Origin: Abiotrophia sp965245735
GTDB lineage: Bacteria; Bacillota; Bacilli; Lactobacillales; Aerococcaceae
Direction: 5' to 3'
Length of the DNA stretch: 64,000 nucleotides
Assembly (NCBI GenBank): GCA_965245735.1
Contig: CBDFAX010000008.1
Span: forward strand, 1 to 64,000
The notes beneath the pieces were generated by a model. It saw only the letters and a list, made by a program, of their open reading frames with translations, did not search any database and was not told where the DNA came from. Positions within the stretch are counted from its first letter, which is position 1, and each line of letters opens with the position of its first letter. Below, piece by piece: positions 42,961-50,281 of the stretch. Position numbers and translations under genes: made by a program.

Positions 42961-43022
42961 AAACGTAATGGTTGCTTTTTATAACTCTATCCTTTATACT
43001 ATAAAAAGTAATCATTACTTTT
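42961..43022 (+). promoter_or_regulatory. zinT promoter with Zur-type operator(s)
   Basis: AAAAGTAATCATTACTTTT (43004-43022) is a perfect 9-1-9 palindrome with the core GTAATnATTAC of Gram-positive Zur boxes. It sits just after TATACT (42995-43000). A second, half-matching site AACGTAATGGTTGCTTTT (42962-42979) covers the likely -35 TTGCTT. Zinc-bound Zur would shut the gene off. Confidence 0.72.
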
Positions 43023-43037
43023 ATAAAGGAGAAGAAT

Positions 43038-43685
43038 ATGAAACGTACTTTATTTTTATTACTGAGTCTCTTTGCTCTAGCAGTGAGCCCCATCTCTGCT
43101 TTTGCCCATGGCAACCACTCCCACCACGAAGTAAAACCGCATCAGAAAGGTGTTTTTGAAGACAGCCAAGTCTCTGACCGGACCTTAAGCGACTATAGTG
43201 GTGACTGGCAATCTGTCTATCCTTATATGGAAAGCGGAGAACTAGATATGGTCATGCGCTACAAATCTAAGGCAGAAGGTGCAACCAAAACTTTCGAAGA
43301 ATATAAGGAATATTACCTAGCGGGTTACAAGACGGATGTCACTCGAATCGTAATCGATGGCGATAGCGGCAAATTTACCTTCTATAAAGGGGACCAAGCT
43401 AGCACGGCAACCTACCGCTACGATGGTTATAAGATTCTAACCTATAAATCCGGTAAGAAAGGGGTCCGTTACCTCTTCACAGCTGAAGGTGACAGCCAAG
43501 GAGCACCTAAACACATTCAATTCTCTGATCATGAAATTGGGCCTACCAAAGCCGAACACTTCCATATTTTTGCTGGCGACCAAGACCACGAAAAATTATT
43601 GGAAGAAATGGAAAATTGGCCAACCTACTATCCAAGCAATCTTGATGTCTATCAAATCATCGATGAAATGATTGCCCACCATTAA
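43038..43685 (+). CDS. ZinT-domain zinc-binding lipocalin-like secreted protein
   Basis: 215 residues. A signal peptide (about 1-24, ending ISAFA) precedes a His-rich start (HGNHSHHE). The rest is a ZinT/YodA-type domain: GDWQSVYPYMESGELD, EEYKEYYLAGYKTDV, VRYLFTAEGDSQGAPKHIQFSDH, PTKAEHFHIFAGD and NWPTYYP, where His residues form the metal site. ZinT proteins capture Zn2+ for import through AdcA/ZnuA-type transporters; in streptococci the domain is often fused to AdcA. Here it is alone, under a Zur-type operator. Its last 87 bases are repeated at 46665-46751. Confidence 0.88.
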   Translation: MKRTLFLLLSLFALAVSPISAFAHGNHSHHEVKPHQKGVFEDSQVSDRTLSDYSGDWQSVYPYMESGELDMVMRYKSKAEGATKTFEEYKEYYLAGYKTDVTRIVIDGDSGKFTFYKGDQASTATYRYDGYKILTYKSGKKGVRYLFTAEGDSQGAPKHIQFSDHEIGPTKAEHFHIFAGDQDHEKLLEEMENWPTYYPSNLDVYQIIDEMIAHH

Positions 43686-43691
43686 TATTAT

Positions 43692-43738
43692 AAAACTAGG
43701 CTACGAGATTAATAAATCTCATAGCCTAGTTTATTTTT
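43692..43738. terminator. Bidirectional terminator between zinT and the ABC gene
   Basis: Stem AAACTAGGCTA.GAGATT/AATCTC.TAGCCTAGTTT with T-runs on the plus side (seven T) and TTTTAT on the minus side. Confidence 0.85.
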
Positions 43739-45325
43739 TTATGTTAGTTGAAGAACTCCATCAAGCTGTTGAAGGATTTCTGGATGTAAGTGATGTGTAA
43801 CCATGATAAGTATTTTATCCTTTTGTTGGATAAGTAAATTTTCTATTTTTAGCATAGTTTCTTGGTCTAATCCAGATGTACTTTCATCCAATAAAAGAAT
43901 AGGTTTATTATGTAACAGTGCACGGGCAATAGAAAGTCGTTGGAGTTGTCCCCCAGATAATAGACTGCCTTTGTCACCTATCTTTGTATTTAATCCATCT
44001 GGAAGCTGATTGATTACTTGTTTTAGATCAAGAGCCTCTAAAATTTTATATATGTAGTCGTCCGATAATTCTTCTCCAAAAGTCAAATTTTCTAAAATAG
44101 TACCCTCAATTTGACTATCGTGTTGATTAATATAAATAATATTTTGATAAATTGAATCATAATCTACATCTAAAATACTATTTTCTCCATAGCGTATAGT
44201 CCCTTGATAGTGCCTATTTTTACCTGCTAATAGATTCAACAAAGTAGATTTACCTGAACCACTATTTCCAGTAATGGCGTACTTTCCTCCCATCTTAAAC
44301 CGATATGATAAACCATTAAATAATGGATTCTCTTGATAGGCAAAACTAATATTTTCTAAGCTTAATTCATCTATAGGTGTTAGATTTTGAGAAATATAAT
44401 GAGCTGGTTCTAATGCCTCAAATTTATCGAAAATAGGCTTGCTACTCTTGATAATGGCAAGATACTGGCTAATGTTACTTACTGTGTTAAAAATATCACC
44501 CGCTAAAGAAGCAGTTGCTGATAAAGAACCAATTGTGACGATTTGTTGAACTGCTAAATAACCAGTCAAAGCATAAAGAGAGAACTGACTCAATATATTT
44601 CCTAGACCGCTTATAACAGTAACCCAACCAATCTCTTTCTGATAATTATTTTTTTCTTGAGCTAGATGATCTGATGCCTGTTCTGTCTTCTTGATAATAT
44701 AAGAAAACTTCCGATAAGAAAAAATTGTATCATAGGCCATTAAATAGTTGCCAATCTTCTGTATGAATTCCTCATTTGCTTGAGCCACTTGACGAGTAGT
44801 ACGCTCCATCCTTCCGGAAAATAATTTGGGGATAAAAAGCAACACTAGAACTAGACTCGCCGTTAAAGCAATTAATGACCAATGCATGGTTAGGAGAGCA
44901 ATTCCAGATGTAATGGCATTAATAATTCCTCCTATCAAGGCATACAGGGGAACCAAAGACTGTTTTTCGATTAAGTCCATATCATTGGTGAACCAAGAAA
45001 CATATGATTGAGATTCCCTAGACTTGAAATCTTCATAGTCAATTTGGCTCAATTTTTTCAGTACTTTAATTCGTAAAAACGTTGTTTGCTGCTGAATTAA
45101 TTTGCTCTGATATCTTATTTTTAAATAAGTCATTCCTAACATTATCAAATAGGCCATCAATAAATAGCCCATCGCCTGCAAAAAATTGATAAGATTTAAG
45201 CTAATGAGCGCATCTAAAATAAAAATTTGCATCAAGCTAGTTGCCGTTAGCGCGAGCGCATTGCCTAACAAGATGATTACCATCAGGAGATTTTCCTTCC
45301 AAAAATGTTTGATGAGCTGTTTCAT
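43739..45325 (-). CDS. ABC exporter (fused permease-ATPase) of the Rgg-linked cassette
   Basis: 528 residues, encoded by DNA of lower GC than the neighbours. An exporter membrane domain of six helices covers about 1-290. The ATPase has Walker A TGNSGSGKST, signature LSGGQLQRLSIARAL, Walker B ILLLDESTSGLD and switch MVTHH. It has no peptidase C39 domain, so it should move a peptide without double-glycine processing, or another small substrate. A 14-codon peptide gene lies 32 bases before its start on the same strand and would be cotranscribed. The divergent Rgg-type regulator and a shared operator suggest peptide-controlled expression. The substrate is unknown. Confidence 0.85.
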   Translation of the reverse strand: MKQLIKHFWKENLLMVIILLGNALALTATSLMQIFILDALISLNLINFLQAMGYLLMAYLIMLGMTYLKIRYQSKLIQQQTTFLRIKVLKKLSQIDYEDFKSRESQSYVSWFTNDMDLIEKQSLVPLYALIGGIINAITSGIALLTMHWSLIALTASLVLVLLFIPKLFSGRMERTTRQVAQANEEFIQKIGNYLMAYDTIFSYRKFSYIIKKTEQASDHLAQEKNNYQKEIGWVTVISGLGNILSQFSLYALTGYLAVQQIVTIGSLSATASLAGDIFNTVSNISQYLAIIKSSKPIFDKFEALEPAHYISQNLTPIDELSLENISFAYQENPLFNGLSYRFKMGGKYAITGNSGSGKSTLLNLLAGKNRHYQGTIRYGENSILDVDYDSIYQNIIYINQHDSQIEGTILENLTFGEELSDDYIYKILEALDLKQVINQLPDGLNTKIGDKGSLLSGGQLQRLSIARALLHNKPILLLDESTSGLDQETMLKIENLLIQQKDKILIMVTHHLHPEILQQLDGVLQLT

Positions 45326-45357
45326 TGATTTTTACCTACTTTCTGTTATGACATTTT

Positions 45358-45402
45358 CTAATAGTAATCAGATTCAAATTCAAAAATAATAGGTCTTCGC
45401 AT
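45358..45402 (-). CDS. Short peptide MRRPIIFEFESDYY upstream of the ABC exporter
   Basis: A 14-residue reading frame with AGAGGTG eight bases before its ATG. An in-frame TAA lies upstream, so it cannot be longer with a normal start codon. It ends 32 bases before the ABC exporter start. It has an Arg-Arg start, a hydrophobic-acidic alternation (IIFEFE) and an acidic aromatic end (SDYY). The same M-[KR]-x-x-[IV]-x-[FL]-E-[FL]-E pattern occurs in the peptide at 46385-46423. It could be a signal, an exported effector or a leader for ABC translation. Real expression is unproven. Confidence 0.5.
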   Translation of the reverse strand: MRRPIIFEFESDYY

Positions 45403-45470
45403 AGTATCATCACCTCTAATTCTTATTTACATTATTAATTCTATCGCTTAAACTATAATCGTAGATAAAA

Positions 45471-45486
45471 ATGTCGTATACGACAT
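45471..45486. promoter_or_regulatory. 16-bp palindromic operator between the Rgg-type regulator and the peptide-ABC unit
   Basis: ATGTCGTATACGACAT, perfectly symmetric, lies 15 bases before the regulator's ATG and about 70 bases before the divergent peptide gene. It is placed just downstream of a TATAAT for the regulator (around 45454-45459), fitting autorepression, and upstream of the peptide-ABC promoter region, fitting activation. A related site (TTGTCGAATACGA) precedes the second peptide gene. Confidence 0.7.
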
Positions 45487-45501
45487 AAAGGGGAATTACA
45501 G

Positions 45502-46362
45502 ATGGAAATTGGTGAAGCTCTATATCATTATCGCAAAAAATTAGGCCTAACAATGGAAGAAATGACCGTCGGTATCGTGACTCCTTCTTTTTACTCGAAG
45601 GTAGAAAAAGGTATCCACCGTATTTCAGCTGAAGATTTATTTAATATTCTTAATACACATGGCATTGATATCACGCAGTTTGTAAGGTCTGTTAATATTT
45701 CAAGTGATTCACTTGGTTTTGATCGAGCGCAGCATCAAATTCTTCAATACTATACACGCTATCAAAGTCAAAATCTAACTCAGTTGAAAAGTCAATTTCA
45801 AGGTGATAAGAGTCTTAATCAACTTGAAAAAGATTTACTTACGGCAATTGTTGATGTCTATCTGGCCGACTTAAATGATGATATATCCATGGTTGCAGAA
45901 AATACCAAACATTTTCTGCAGGATAAGCTTTTCAACGCTGAAAAATGGGATAGCTATAAATTATCTTTATATACTAATATTATGGATCTATATGACCTAG
46001 AAGCTAACCGTCAAATGATTTTTTCTATACTTCGAAAAAATCTTGATGCTTATACAAGTAAACAACGAATGATGATATTAGCAATTCTTAATAATTTTAT
46101 TTATACTTGTATCAGAGAGAATGAAGATGAATTAGCTCGCTACTGTCTAACAATCATAAATAAAGAAGTTACTTTATACGAAAATCTTCCAGAAAAAATA
46201 CATGCGCTATTTTACCAAGAACTATTAGCCTATCGAGCTACTCCACACTCTTTACATGCAGACAAAATTGAACGCATCATTGATTCTCTTAGTCTATATG
46301 GGCTCGAGGAGACTAGTCATCAATTTCGGAAATTCTATGAAGAAAATAAAAGCTGTGAATGA
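45502..46362 (+). CDS. Rgg/GadR/MutR-family transcriptional regulator
   Basis: 286 residues. N-terminal XRE-type helix-turn-helix: GEALYHYRKKLGLTMEEMTVGIVTPSFYSKVEKGIHRISAEDLFNIL. A long helical repeat domain follows, as in the RRNPP peptide-binding regulators (Rgg, PlcR, PrgX). Members bind short imported peptides and control nearby peptide, bacteriocin or exporter genes. A good AAAGGGG site precedes the ATG. The gene is low-GC, divergent from the peptide-ABC unit and convergent with a second tiny peptide gene; its own stop codon lies in the shared terminator. The subfamily cannot be set without comparison. Confidence 0.88.
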   Translation: MEIGEALYHYRKKLGLTMEEMTVGIVTPSFYSKVEKGIHRISAEDLFNILNTHGIDITQFVRSVNISSDSLGFDRAQHQILQYYTRYQSQNLTQLKSQFQGDKSLNQLEKDLLTAIVDVYLADLNDDISMVAENTKHFLQDKLFNAEKWDSYKLSLYTNIMDLYDLEANRQMIFSILRKNLDAYTSKQRMMILAILNNFIYTCIRENEDELARYCLTIINKEVTLYENLPEKIHALFYQELLAYRATPHSLHADKIERIIDSLSLYGLEETSHQFRKFYEENKSCE

Positions 46363-46382
46363 TAGCATTCACAGCTTTTATT
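46345..46382. terminator. Bidirectional terminator shared by the regulator and the 12-residue peptide gene
   Basis: A perfect 14-bp stem AAAAGCTGTGAATG/CATTCACAGCTTTT with a four-base loop and T-rich tails on both strands. Confidence 0.88.
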
Positions 46383-46384
46383 CA

Positions 46385-46423
46385 TTACCCAATTTCTAAT
46401 TCTAACTTCACTCGAATCTTCAC
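46385..46423 (-). CDS. Short peptide MKIRVKLELEIG
   Basis: A 12-residue reading frame starting with GTG. A near-perfect AAGGAGG lies eight bases upstream. Its stop codon is followed at once by a strong terminator (46345-46382), and another terminator (46581-46624) insulates its upstream side, so it forms a closed minus-strand unit with no other plausible gene. It shares the [IV]-x-[FL]-E-[FL]-E pattern with the 14-residue peptide at 45358-45402. A pheromone for the neighbouring Rgg-type regulator or a small exported peptide are the best guesses. No known peptide of this sequence comes to mind. Confidence 0.55.
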   Translation of the reverse strand: MKIRVKLELEIG

Positions 46424-46568
46424 TGTGGTTTCCTCCTTCCAATATATTAGGTGAGACTAGAAATCACAATGAATAGATAAGTGATTTTTAAATTCGATCA
46501 CCTTGATATGACACTAGTATATCCTCCACGTGGTTAATATTTTAAAATACGGCTAATTCGAATAATAA

Positions 46569-46581
46569 TTGTCGAATACGA
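46569..46581. promoter_or_regulatory. Second copy of the TGTCG-ATACGA operator, upstream of the 12-residue peptide
   Basis: TTGTCGAATACGA matches eleven or twelve positions of the regulator-side palindrome. On the minus strand it is followed about 24 bases later by TAAAAT, a likely -10 without a good -35, as expected for an activator-dependent promoter. The leader from there to the GTG is about 110 bases and holds one further eight-codon frame (46488-46514, MSYQGDRI, GGAGG eight bases upstream), which is too short to judge. Confidence 0.55.
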
Positions 46582-46624
46582 AAAAAACTTATTCCCAAGT
46601 AAATCGATAGGAATAAGGTTTTTA
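46581..46624. terminator. Terminator upstream of the peptide unit
   Basis: Stem AAACTTATTCC/GGAATAAGGTTT with T-runs in both directions. It separates the peptide unit from the gene-remnant region. Confidence 0.75.
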
Positions 46625-46630
46625 TATATT

Positions 46631-46664
46631 ATTTATTTAACCCAAGTCACTAATTGATCTAGTG
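46631..46664 (-). pseudogene. Fragment of the nitroreductase gene 3' end
   Basis: About 34 bases that repeat the last codons and stop of the nitroreductase gene at 47370-47404 with one base change. It is joined directly to the zinT fragment that follows. No reading frame remains. Confidence 0.8.
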
Positions 46665-46751
46665 TTGGAAGAGATGGAAAATTGGCCAACCTACTATCCA
46701 AGCAATCTTGATGTCTATGAAATCATCAATGAAATGATTGCCCACCATTAA
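46665..46751 (+). pseudogene. Fragment of zinT 3' end
   Basis: 87 bases that repeat the last 28 codons and stop of zinT (43599-43685) with three substitutions. There is no start codon or promoter. Together with the nitroreductase fragment it marks a duplication followed by deletion. Confidence 0.9.
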
Positions 46752-46754
46752 TTT

Positions 46755-46800
46755 AAAAAGCCAGACTTGGAGGGATAAACCCCCTAGTCTGGCTTTTTTT
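46755..46800. terminator. Bidirectional terminator before the methyltransferase gene
   Basis: Stem AAAAAGCCAGACT/AGTCTGGCTTTTT with a long loop; seven T on the plus strand and TTTTT on the minus strand. Confidence 0.85.
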
Positions 46801-46822
46801 AAATTAGATAATACATAATTAT

Positions 46823-47350
46823 TTAAATATAACGTCGGACTCTTTTCATGTAGTCCTTATAGCTTTTTCCAAATTTTGCTAGACACCATCTTTCTTCAGA
46901 GAGAATAATCCAATGTGCCGAAATCTGGAAGATTAAGACTATTATCAACATTGGTACAGACTGTGTTAAGAAAGACATTCCTAAGAAACAAATAAAATAG
47001 GCCACATACATCGGATTTCTTGAAAATTTATAAATACCGTTAATATTTAACCCATTAATATCTGGCAATGCGAAGCATACAAGAGAAATTGCACATAATA
47101 GGATACCTACTATAAAAAAGACAATTCCGCAATAAAATAAAAGTGAATCATCAATTTTTACTGATGAGACTATTAAGCATATGAACAATCCAATATTGGA
47201 TACCTGATAAATGTAATATGCTATTTTTTCTGATTTTTGTAGTGGAGCAAAATATGCAGCTCGCTGTATCGCCTCCCTCTTTATGATTGCTAATAATCCG
47301 AATCTTACTATTAAGAATAGCAGCAAAAGCCAAATCCCAGCCATTATCAT
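46823..47350 (-). CDS. Isoprenylcysteine methyltransferase/PEMT-like membrane protein
   Basis: 175 residues with four to five membrane helices. The C-terminal FSRNPMYVAYFICFLG segment and the late LSEERWCLAKFGKSYKDYMKRVRRYI match the ICMT/phospholipid methyltransferase fold (NRNPxY and EE...FGxxYxxY motifs). Bacterial members methylate unknown small or lipid substrates. It is low in GC and starts 22 bases after the nitroreductase stop, so both are probably one transcript. Confidence 0.75.
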   Translation of the reverse strand: MIMAGIWLLLLFLIVRFGLLAIIKREAIQRAAYFAPLQKSEKIAYYIYQVSNIGLFICLIVSSVKIDDSLLFYCGIVFFIVGILLCAISLVCFALPDINGLNINGIYKFSRNPMYVAYFICFLGMSFLTQSVPMLIIVLIFQISAHWIILSEERWCLAKFGKSYKDYMKRVRRYI

Positions 47351-47371
47351 CTCTCCTCAAAAGTTCATCAT

Positions 47372-48034
47372 TTATTTAACCCAAGTCACTAATTGATCCA
47401 GTGACTGACGAGTCTTTCGAGGGACTGAACCAAGTCCATAGCCGAAAGCTACCATGACAGAGACACCCCATTCGCTAGGATCTAATAGACCACGTTCAGT
47501 TAACAAATCAGTCACTGCCTGGCGATTGAAGCCTTCCATAGCCAGAGAATCAATGCCTCTCAAAGCTGCAACTTGCATCATCTGTGCTAGTGCCAGATAG
47601 GATTGCTTACTAGCCCAATCGAAGGTGGCCCTTTCAGAACTCAATAAGTCGAAATCTTCCTTCTGGAAGGTCTCGAAGCGTTGTTGCTTAAATTCACAGA
47701 GGTCTTCTGGCAATCCTTGAATTTCCCGCATCATGTAATCAATATAAGGCGCATCATAGCGTAAACTAGCCTGCGTGCGCGATAAAATGATGACAAAATG
47801 GCTAGCTGATGCTAAAGCTTTCTGAGCACCCAGGGCGATAGGAGCCAAGGCTTGCTTGAGTGATTCCGATTCAATGACTAAAAAGTGCCAAGGCTCAAAC
47901 CCATAAGAACTAGGGGCTAATTGGCCGGCTTCTAAAATCAAGTGGAAATCCTGGTCAGAAATCTTACGATTGGGATCATAGTCGCGACAAGCATAACGTC
48001 GCTTAAGTAAATCTCGAATAGCTTCTGGGGTCAT
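47372..48034 (-). CDS. NAD(P)H-dependent nitroreductase family protein
   Basis: 220 residues of the FMN-binding nitroreductase fold. The N-terminal RRYACRDYDPNRKISDQDFHLILEAGQLAPSSYGFEPWHFLVI holds the phosphate-binding arginines and the SS(Y)G motif. FNRQAVTDLLTERG and VMVAFGYGLG form the C-terminal FMN contacts. The physiological substrate is unknown. It is followed by the methyltransferase gene, and a fragment of its 3' end is repeated at 46631. Confidence 0.88.
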   Translation of the reverse strand: MTPEAIRDLLKRRYACRDYDPNRKISDQDFHLILEAGQLAPSSYGFEPWHFLVIESESLKQALAPIALGAQKALASASHFVIILSRTQASLRYDAPYIDYMMREIQGLPEDLCEFKQQRFETFQKEDFDLLSSERATFDWASKQSYLALAQMMQVAALRGIDSLAMEGFNRQAVTDLLTERGLLDPSEWGVSVMVAFGYGLGSVPRKTRQSLDQLVTWVK

Positions 48035-48069
48035 GATAGGGTCCTTTCTTTAGGTGGCTTACTATATAT

Positions 48070-48104
48070 AAGAAGAAAGGCCGCTTCTGGTTTAGAAGCG
48101 GCCT
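48070..48104 (-). terminator. Terminator of rpmH
   Basis: Perfect 11-bp stem AGGCCGCTTCT/AGAAGCGGCCT followed by TTCTTCTT on the minus strand. Confidence 0.88.
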
Positions 48105-48119
48105 GTTAAGGTCTCAGAA

Positions 48120-48254
48120 TTATTGAGCTAGACGTTTGCGTCCTTTTTGGCGGCGACGTTTTAAGACGTTACGGCCGTTTTTAGTGCTCATACGTTTACG
48201 GAAACCATGCACTTTTTTACGTGTACGTTTCTTTGGTTGGTAAGTTCTCTTCAT
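48120..48254 (-). CDS. rpmH: 50S ribosomal protein L34
   Basis: 44 residues: starts MKRTYQPKKRTRKKVHGFRK and ends KGRKRLAQ, the very basic L34 pattern. It is divergent from dnaA as in most bacteria, but a terminator and a 5-kb accessory block separate it from rnpA. Confidence 0.97.
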   Translation of the reverse strand: MKRTYQPKKRTRKKVHGFRKRMSTKNGRNVLKRRRQKGRKRLAQ

Positions 48255-48384
48255 GCGATCCACCTCCTGCTGCATTCTTATGTAGAGTACTAGATTAGTT
48301 TAATGAAGTTAGGGCTGAAAGTCAAGGATTTTTGTAACTTTTGCTAAACTTTCTCTGTCTTAAGTAGGCACTGAATCCGACTTA

Positions 48385-48705
48385 CTGTGCACAAATATGT
48401 GGATAAGTAGAATAAGTTGTGCATAAGTCTCAACTATATCCACAAGTTATTTTACACTTATCCACATTTTTTAAACTTATGCACATTTTAGCGACTTATG
48501 CACAGAAATAAGTTGATAATTCCCCTAAAAGCTTATATAATAAGGTTTGTATGACTTTCACTTATGCACACCTAACTGTAATTTTCTCTCTAAATGGACT
48601 TTATCCACACTTTTCATGCACCTGTGGATAAGTTTCCGTTCATATGTGGATAGAGGGACTTATCCACAGAAACTAGAGATAGCAAGCCGGTTATGCTATA
48701 ATAGA
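48385..48705. other. oriC: Chromosomal replication origin (oriC), upstream part, and dnaA promoter
   Basis: The 489-base gap between rpmH and dnaA holds many DnaA boxes. Perfect TTATCCACA or its complement occurs at 48398-48406, 48458-48466, 48601-48609, 48623-48631 and 48660-48668, with near matches at 48436-48444 and 48645-48653 and several TTATGCACA variants between them. The dnaA promoter has an extended -10 (TGC TATAAT, 48694-48702), next to the last boxes, which fits DnaA autorepression. Confidence 0.93.
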
Positions 48706-48743
48706 AGTGATTGATTCTGCTTATGAAAGAGGTGACCCCGTCA

Positions 48744-50108
48744 ATGGAAGAGAAAGAGCTCTTTTGGCAAGAACTCCTAGAATATATACGCCACTATGGT
48801 GGTTTAGACGAAAAGACTTTTGAAGCTTTCGTTTCTAGTGCTGACATCATGGAATTAACAGAAAATTCCTTTAAACTTCGCGTTCCCAATAGTCTTATTC
48901 GGAACTTCTGGGAACAGGGGAAGCTTAAGAATGTCGTAGTAGATTTTTCCCTGTCTACCTTTGGTCGTCAGTATCAAGCCAAATATGTGGTATCTCCTTC
49001 TAAGCAGCAGGTAAATACTCCAGTAGTCCAGACACCTGTCCATATTTCTCCCTTGGAGATGGAACCCAATGAACCGAGTTCTTACAGTCGCTCCCAATTA
49101 AATCCTAACTATACTTTCTCTAATTTTGTCATCGGGGAGGCCAATAAAATGGCCCATGCGGCAGCCTTGACCGTCTGTGACGCGCCGGGAGAGACTTACA
49201 ACCCTTACCTGATTTATGGGGGCGTAGGGCTAGGTAAAACCCACCTCATGCAGGCTATTGGGAACGAAATCCTTAGCCGCCAACCACATGCTAAGATTAA
49301 ATATGCTACGACAGAGTCCTTTACTAATGACTTTATTACGGCTTTAGAGAAAAACACAATCGAAGAATTCCGCCATATGTACCGGAAGATTGATGTGCTC
49401 TTGATTGATGATATTCAGTTTTTAAGTAATAAAAACAAGACGCGCGAAGAATTCTTCCATACCTTTAATGAACTCTATAATCACGGCAAACAGATTGTGA
49501 TGACCTGTGACCGTCTGCCAAGTTCCTTAAGTGGCTTAGAAGATCGACTGATTAGTCGCTTTGCTTGGGGCTTACAGATTGATATTACGCCACCAGACTT
49601 CGAAACGCGGATTGCCATCTTACGTAAGAAAGCAAGTAATGAATTTTCGGCCGATACCCTGCAATATATCGCCAGCCATGTGAATACCAATATCCGGGAA
49701 CTAGAAGGTGCCTTGACGCGGGTCACAGCCTATGCGACTATCCACAACCGCGAAATTACCACTAATTTAGCGGCCGAAGCCCTGTCCAGTCTCCTCAATG
49801 GGACTCCAACTACGGGCGATAAGCTATCCATTGATGAGATTGTCACCCAGGTTGGTCGCTACTATAATGTCGAAATCGACGAATTAAAGGGCAAGAAACG
49901 GACCAAGGAAATCGTTCATCCCCGTCAAGTTGCCATGTATCTCTGTCGTGAATTAACGGATGTCTCCTTCCCAAAAATTGGCGAAGCCTTCGGCAAGCGT
50001 AATCACACCACCATTATCCATGCCTATGAGAAAATCAATGACGAATTACAACATAATGCTCGACTAAAACAGGAGCTCAGTGAGCTCAAACAAAAACTAG
50101 GTCAGTAA
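48744..50108 (+). CDS. dnaA: Chromosomal replication initiator protein DnaA
   Basis: 454 residues. Domain III AAA+: Walker A YGGVGLGKTHLMQA, Walker B VLLIDDIQFL. Domain IV DNA binding: HPRQVAMYLCRELTDVSFPKIGEAFGKRNHTTIIHAYEKI. The ATG at 48744 is chosen for its AGAGGTGA at good spacing; earlier in-frame codons (48711, 48723) overlap that site. It binds the boxes on both sides of the gene to open oriC. Confidence 0.98.
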   Translation: MEEKELFWQELLEYIRHYGGLDEKTFEAFVSSADIMELTENSFKLRVPNSLIRNFWEQGKLKNVVVDFSLSTFGRQYQAKYVVSPSKQQVNTPVVQTPVHISPLEMEPNEPSSYSRSQLNPNYTFSNFVIGEANKMAHAAALTVCDAPGETYNPYLIYGGVGLGKTHLMQAIGNEILSRQPHAKIKYATTESFTNDFITALEKNTIEEFRHMYRKIDVLLIDDIQFLSNKNKTREEFFHTFNELYNHGKQIVMTCDRLPSSLSGLEDRLISRFAWGLQIDITPPDFETRIAILRKKASNEFSADTLQYIASHVNTNIRELEGALTRVTAYATIHNREITTNLAAEALSSLLNGTPTTGDKLSIDEIVTQVGRYYNVEIDELKGKKRTKEIVHPRQVAMYLCRELTDVSFPKIGEAFGKRNHTTIIHAYEKINDELQHNARLKQELSELKQKLGQ

Positions 50109-50281
50109 GCTTGTTGATAAGTCTAAACACTTGTGGATAATTATGCACAGGGTTTTCCACATGTAAAAATCCCTTTATCTTCCCACTCAAAACAGTCTTC
50201 CACAGAATCCACAAGCCTTATGATGAAGAAGACTATATATATTTATCTTATTATATTTATGAATAAAAGGAGTCGACCACC
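50109..50281. other. oriC, downstream part (dnaA-dnaN intergenic)
   Basis: Contains TGTGGATAA (50132-50140), variants such as TTCCACAGAATCCACA, and an AT-rich stretch near 50225-50265 that may be the unwinding element. A bipartite origin of the Bacillus kind is likely. Confidence 0.7.

Noticed and set aside
43739..45325. Double-glycine bacteriocin exporter with peptidase domain
   Set aside because: The ABC protein starts directly with membrane helices and has no C39 peptidase; no double-glycine leader is present in the neighbouring peptides.
46823..47350. Idea that the isoprenylcysteine methyltransferase-like protein modifies the short peptides nearby
   Set aside because: Neither peptide contains cysteine, and the gene appears cotranscribed with the nitroreductase, not with the peptide units.
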